Shown piece by piece: positions 62,096-64,000 of a DNA stretch of 64,000 nucleotides. The stretch covers positions 11,005 through 75,004 of the forward strand of contig CAZNCQ010000006.1 of the NCBI GenBank assembly GCA_964571275.1, in the 5' to 3' direction. Under the pieces are notes generated by a model. It searched no databases, was not told where the DNA came from, and worked only from the letters and a program-made list of their open reading frames with translations. The stretch comes from DASRQZ01 sp964571275 (lineage in GTDB: Bacteria; Myxococcota_A; Polyangia; Fen-1088). The translations under genes were made by a program, and so were the position numbers. Position 1 is the first letter of the stretch. Every line of letters starts with the position of its first letter.

Positions 62096-62720
62096 CCAGG
62101 CCCGGCCGCCGTTCGAGCGCCGCAACCGCGACACGGATCTTGCGCCATCGCCAGACGACCACTCCCGCGAGGAGGGACGCGGCGATGAGCAACAGCGCCC
62201 AAACGCCCAGGCGATCGAGCGCCCGCAGGGCGCGATCGACGTCGTGCTGGAAAATCGCACCCAGGGCGGTGAAGCTGCCGGCCCACAGGCTCATGGCCAG
62301 CAGATCGTAGAGCAGAAAGATCGGCAACGTCGTGCCCAGGCCGCCCGCGAGGATCGGGCCGGCCATCGGCAATCCGGGAATGAACTTGGCGAGCGCGAAC
62401 GCGGCGGGCCCCCATCGCGAGTGCAGGCGCTCGGTCCGGCTCAGCTGTTTCTCGGGCGACGACGACAGACGAAAGACCAGGCGCAAGGCGCGCCGGCCGT
62501 AGCGTCTTCCGATCACGAACCAGGTCACGTCGGCGAGCAACGTGGCCACGAGCGCCGCTCCGGCGATGCCGGCGACCGAGAGTCGGCCGCGCGCCGCGAG
62601 GCTGCCGGCGACGACCAGCGTCGGCTCGGCGGGCATGGGCACGCCGATCTGTTGCAGCAACACGTTGAAGAAGACCAGCCGGTGGCCCTGTTGTGCTATC
62701 GCGGCGCCGAGACCACTCAC
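62055..62720 (-). CDS. DedA family (VTT domain) membrane protein
   Basis: 221-aa inner-membrane protein, about five helices. GVPMPAEPTLVVAGSLAARG is the DedA N-terminal motif; FVIGRRYGRRALRLVFRL and KFIPGLPMAGPILAGG complete the VTT domain with its conserved Arg/Pro residues. DedA proteins act in lipid scrambling and membrane homeostasis, including undecaprenyl-phosphate recycling. The C-terminus overlaps the udk 3' end by 41 bases in opposite orientation. Confidence 0.9.
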   Translation of the reverse strand: MSGLGAAIAQQGHRLVFFNVLLQQIGVPMPAEPTLVVAGSLAARGRLSVAGIAGAALVATLLADVTWFVIGRRYGRRALRLVFRLSSSPEKQLSRTERLHSRWGPAAFALAKFIPGLPMAGPILAGGLGTTLPIFLLYDLLAMSLWAGSFTALGAIFQHDVDRALRALDRLGVWALLLIAASLLAGVVVWRWRKIRVAVAALERRPGLANVRPADTAAAPQ

Positions 62721-62820
62721 GTCACTGCCCTCACTATTTCAAGACAAGTCCGCACCAACCTTTTCAGGGTAAGTCTTGCGCGGGCCGAATCATGTAAAAC
62801 ATCGTTAATTCGGCTGAGCG

Positions 62821-63525
62821 TCAGAACGTCCACAGCCCCGTCATCGACAGCTCGCCCCGGTTGTAGGTGCCTAGATCGCCAATGATGCCGGTTGGCTGCG
62901 TCAGGATGATCGCCTCGCCGACCGCGGCGCCCGCGACGCCATTGATGATCCCCGACGTCCAGTGGTGGTACCCCAGGCCCAGGAACAGCAGCACGCCGGT
63001 ATTGAACGCGATGTTTCCGGCATGTATCCACCAGCCCTGCTGCCAGCGCGCATCCGCCGCGCCGGCAGCCAGCTTTCCCTCGGCATCGACCAGCAACGCG
63101 CACACGCGCGCGTCGTCATCGAGCGGCGCGGCTGTGATGGCGGCGTGGAGCTTGGGCGCATCCCGGGTCACAGCCATCGGTGACAGCATGAACGGAATCA
63201 CGCCGATCGCCGCCGAGGCGGCGCCGGTGTACCAATCGACGCGGTCCTCCGCCGCCACGAACGGGACGGCCGCCAGGCTGCCGAGACCCCCGGCGCCGAT
63301 GCCGATCGTCCAGGCGCGCGCCCAGAGCCGGCCCTTCGCGGCCTCGTCGCCGAGACGGTGATCGATCCAGCTCAGGCGATCTCGTCCGTCGATCGTCGCG
63401 AGGCGCGCGCCGACGCGCGCGTCAACGCCCCGAGGCGCCGGACAGGTTGCCGCCCGCGCGCCGCCGCCGGGCGCCCAGGCGCACGCGGCGGCGACGCAGG
63501 CGGCGATCAAGAGGCGTCGCGCCAT
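62821..63525 (-). CDS. Exported protein of unknown function, 234 aa
   Basis: Signal peptide (MARRLLIAACVAAACAWAPGG ... ARA cleavage near 25) and about four Gly/Ala/Ile-rich hydrophobic segments (IGAGGLGSLAAVPFV, AASAAIGVIPFMLSP, IAFNTGVLLFLGLGY, GIINGVAGAAVGEAIIL). Cys residues lie near 28 and 141. No family recognised. An AT-rich gap (62721-62820) separates it from the DedA gene. Confidence 0.7.
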   Translation of the reverse strand: MARRLLIAACVAAACAWAPGGGARAATCPAPRGVDARVGARLATIDGRDRLSWIDHRLGDEAAKGRLWARAWTIGIGAGGLGSLAAVPFVAAEDRVDWYTGAASAAIGVIPFMLSPMAVTRDAPKLHAAITAAPLDDDARVCALLVDAEGKLAAGAADARWQQGWWIHAGNIAFNTGVLLFLGLGYHHWTSGIINGVAGAAVGEAIILTQPTGIIGDLGTYNRGELSMTGLWTF

Positions 63526-63575
63526 CGGGGATAGCCTCCTCCGGAAGTCCGAGGCGCGACGCCCGAGTCCTCAGC

Positions 63576-64000
63576 TCAGGCGCCGGCCTTGCTCTTGAGC
63601 GCGTGCCCGGCCAACGTCGTCGCCAGGTCCCAGACGGCGCTCGGCATCTTGTGGCAGTCGGCGATCACGTCGTCGAACGCCTCGACGATCCAATCCTCGT
63701 CGGCCTGGGACAGCCCGAGCGGCGGCAGCAGCTTGATGACGTACATCTCGTGGCCAGCGACCTGCGACAGGATGCGGTGCCGCGAAAATAGCGGGATGAT
63801 CACCGTCTGGCAGAACAGCCCCTTCGTGGCTTTCTCCAGCAGCGACCAGGCCGCTCGCAGTCCCAGCGAGCGGGGCGCGCCGAATTCCAGCGCCACCATG
63901 AGCCCCCGGCCGCGCACTTCCTTGAGCAGCTCGTACTTCGAGACCAGCGCGCCCAGCCGGCGGACCAGGTTGTCGCCTCGACGTGCGGCGTTCTCGATCA
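63576..64000 (-). CDS. Class III pyridoxal-phosphate aminotransferase, C-terminal part (partial)
   Basis: The last 140 residues of a class III aminotransferase (ornithine/acetylornithine/putrescine type); the rest runs off the right edge. ENAARRGDNLVRRLGAL and EVRGRGLMVALEFGAP are the small-domain signature, and MYVIKLLPPLGLSQADEDW the C-terminal one. The PLP Lys lies outside the window, so the substrate cannot be set. Stop TGA at 63576-63578. Confidence 0.88.
   Translation of the reverse strand, partial: IENAARRGDNLVRRLGALVSKYELLKEVRGRGLMVALEFGAPRSLGLRAAWSLLEKATKGLFCQTVIIPLFSRHRILSQVAGHEMYVIKLLPPLGLSQADEDWIVEAFDDVIADCHKMPSAVWDLATTLAGHALKSKAGA

Overview
GC-rich window (about 68-70% G+C by eye) from a Gram-negative bacterium, most likely a myxobacterium or close relative (Myxococcota, Polyangia-like). 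The grounds are several exported lipoproteins with Gly/Ala/Ser-rich spacers after the lipobox, many secreted hydrolases, a hybrid sensor kinase, Mla-type outer-membrane lipid transport genes and frequent GTG/TTG starts. There is no rRNA, tRNA, CRISPR array, integrase or intact IS element, so the assignment is inference. The region reads as chromosomal, with many one- to three-gene units.

Layout. 1-5.7 kb: start of a leftward gene, a P-type cation ATPase, an adenylate-kinase-like protein with a C-terminal extension, an SGNH-hydrolase lipoprotein and a small unknown protein. 5.8-8.7 kb: an AraC C-terminal remnant, a lower-GC unknown gene, and opposite it a coupled three-gene MNIO (DUF692) unit whose first gene is a 71-aa CxxC protein. 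8.8-18.3 kb: methyltransferase, SDR with an altered catalytic Tyr, VOC protein, S41 tail-specific protease, YaeQ, GlxA-type regulator, DUF6010, DHFR-like reductase, Nudix and ankyrin proteins. 18.4-39 kb: an envelope/secretome stretch with a trypsin-like lipoprotein, a 1424-aa polytopic protein with an internal duplication, a GH128-like lipoprotein, a beta-propeller/diheme cytochrome, a secreted micro-protein, a short PhaR-like regulator, exported PepF, a lipoprotein pair, an M16 protease, a GDT1 transporter and two more lipoproteins. 39-48.6 kb: hybrid histidine kinase, truncated hemoglobin, MarR/aldo-keto reductase divergent pair, GT39 and WbsX-like proteins, alpha/beta hydrolase, ferritin-like protein.

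48.8-52.3 kb is an Mla-type operon: permease (MlaE), substrate-binding MCE protein (MlaD), then a single protein joining a TolC-like outer-membrane factor to an MlaC-like lipid carrier. No ATPase gene is present. 52.5-56.7 kb: membrane protein, zinc-ribbon protein, CLC channel, a truncated AraC sensor domain and a Lys-rich 41-aa protein.

56.7-61.4 kb is a leftward pyrimidine unit: aldehyde dehydrogenase (MmsA-like), GTP-cyclohydrolase-II-like URC1, URC4/DUF1688 and uracil phosphoribosyltransferase, with uridine kinase divergent. It looks like the URC route of uracil breakdown next to uracil/uridine salvage. The window ends in a DedA protein, an exported unknown protein and the 3' part of a class III aminotransferase.

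Most worth a second look: the MNIO unit with its CxxC partner, the TolC-MlaC fusion, the duplicated 1424-aa protein and the low-GC gene with an SGC...H motif.
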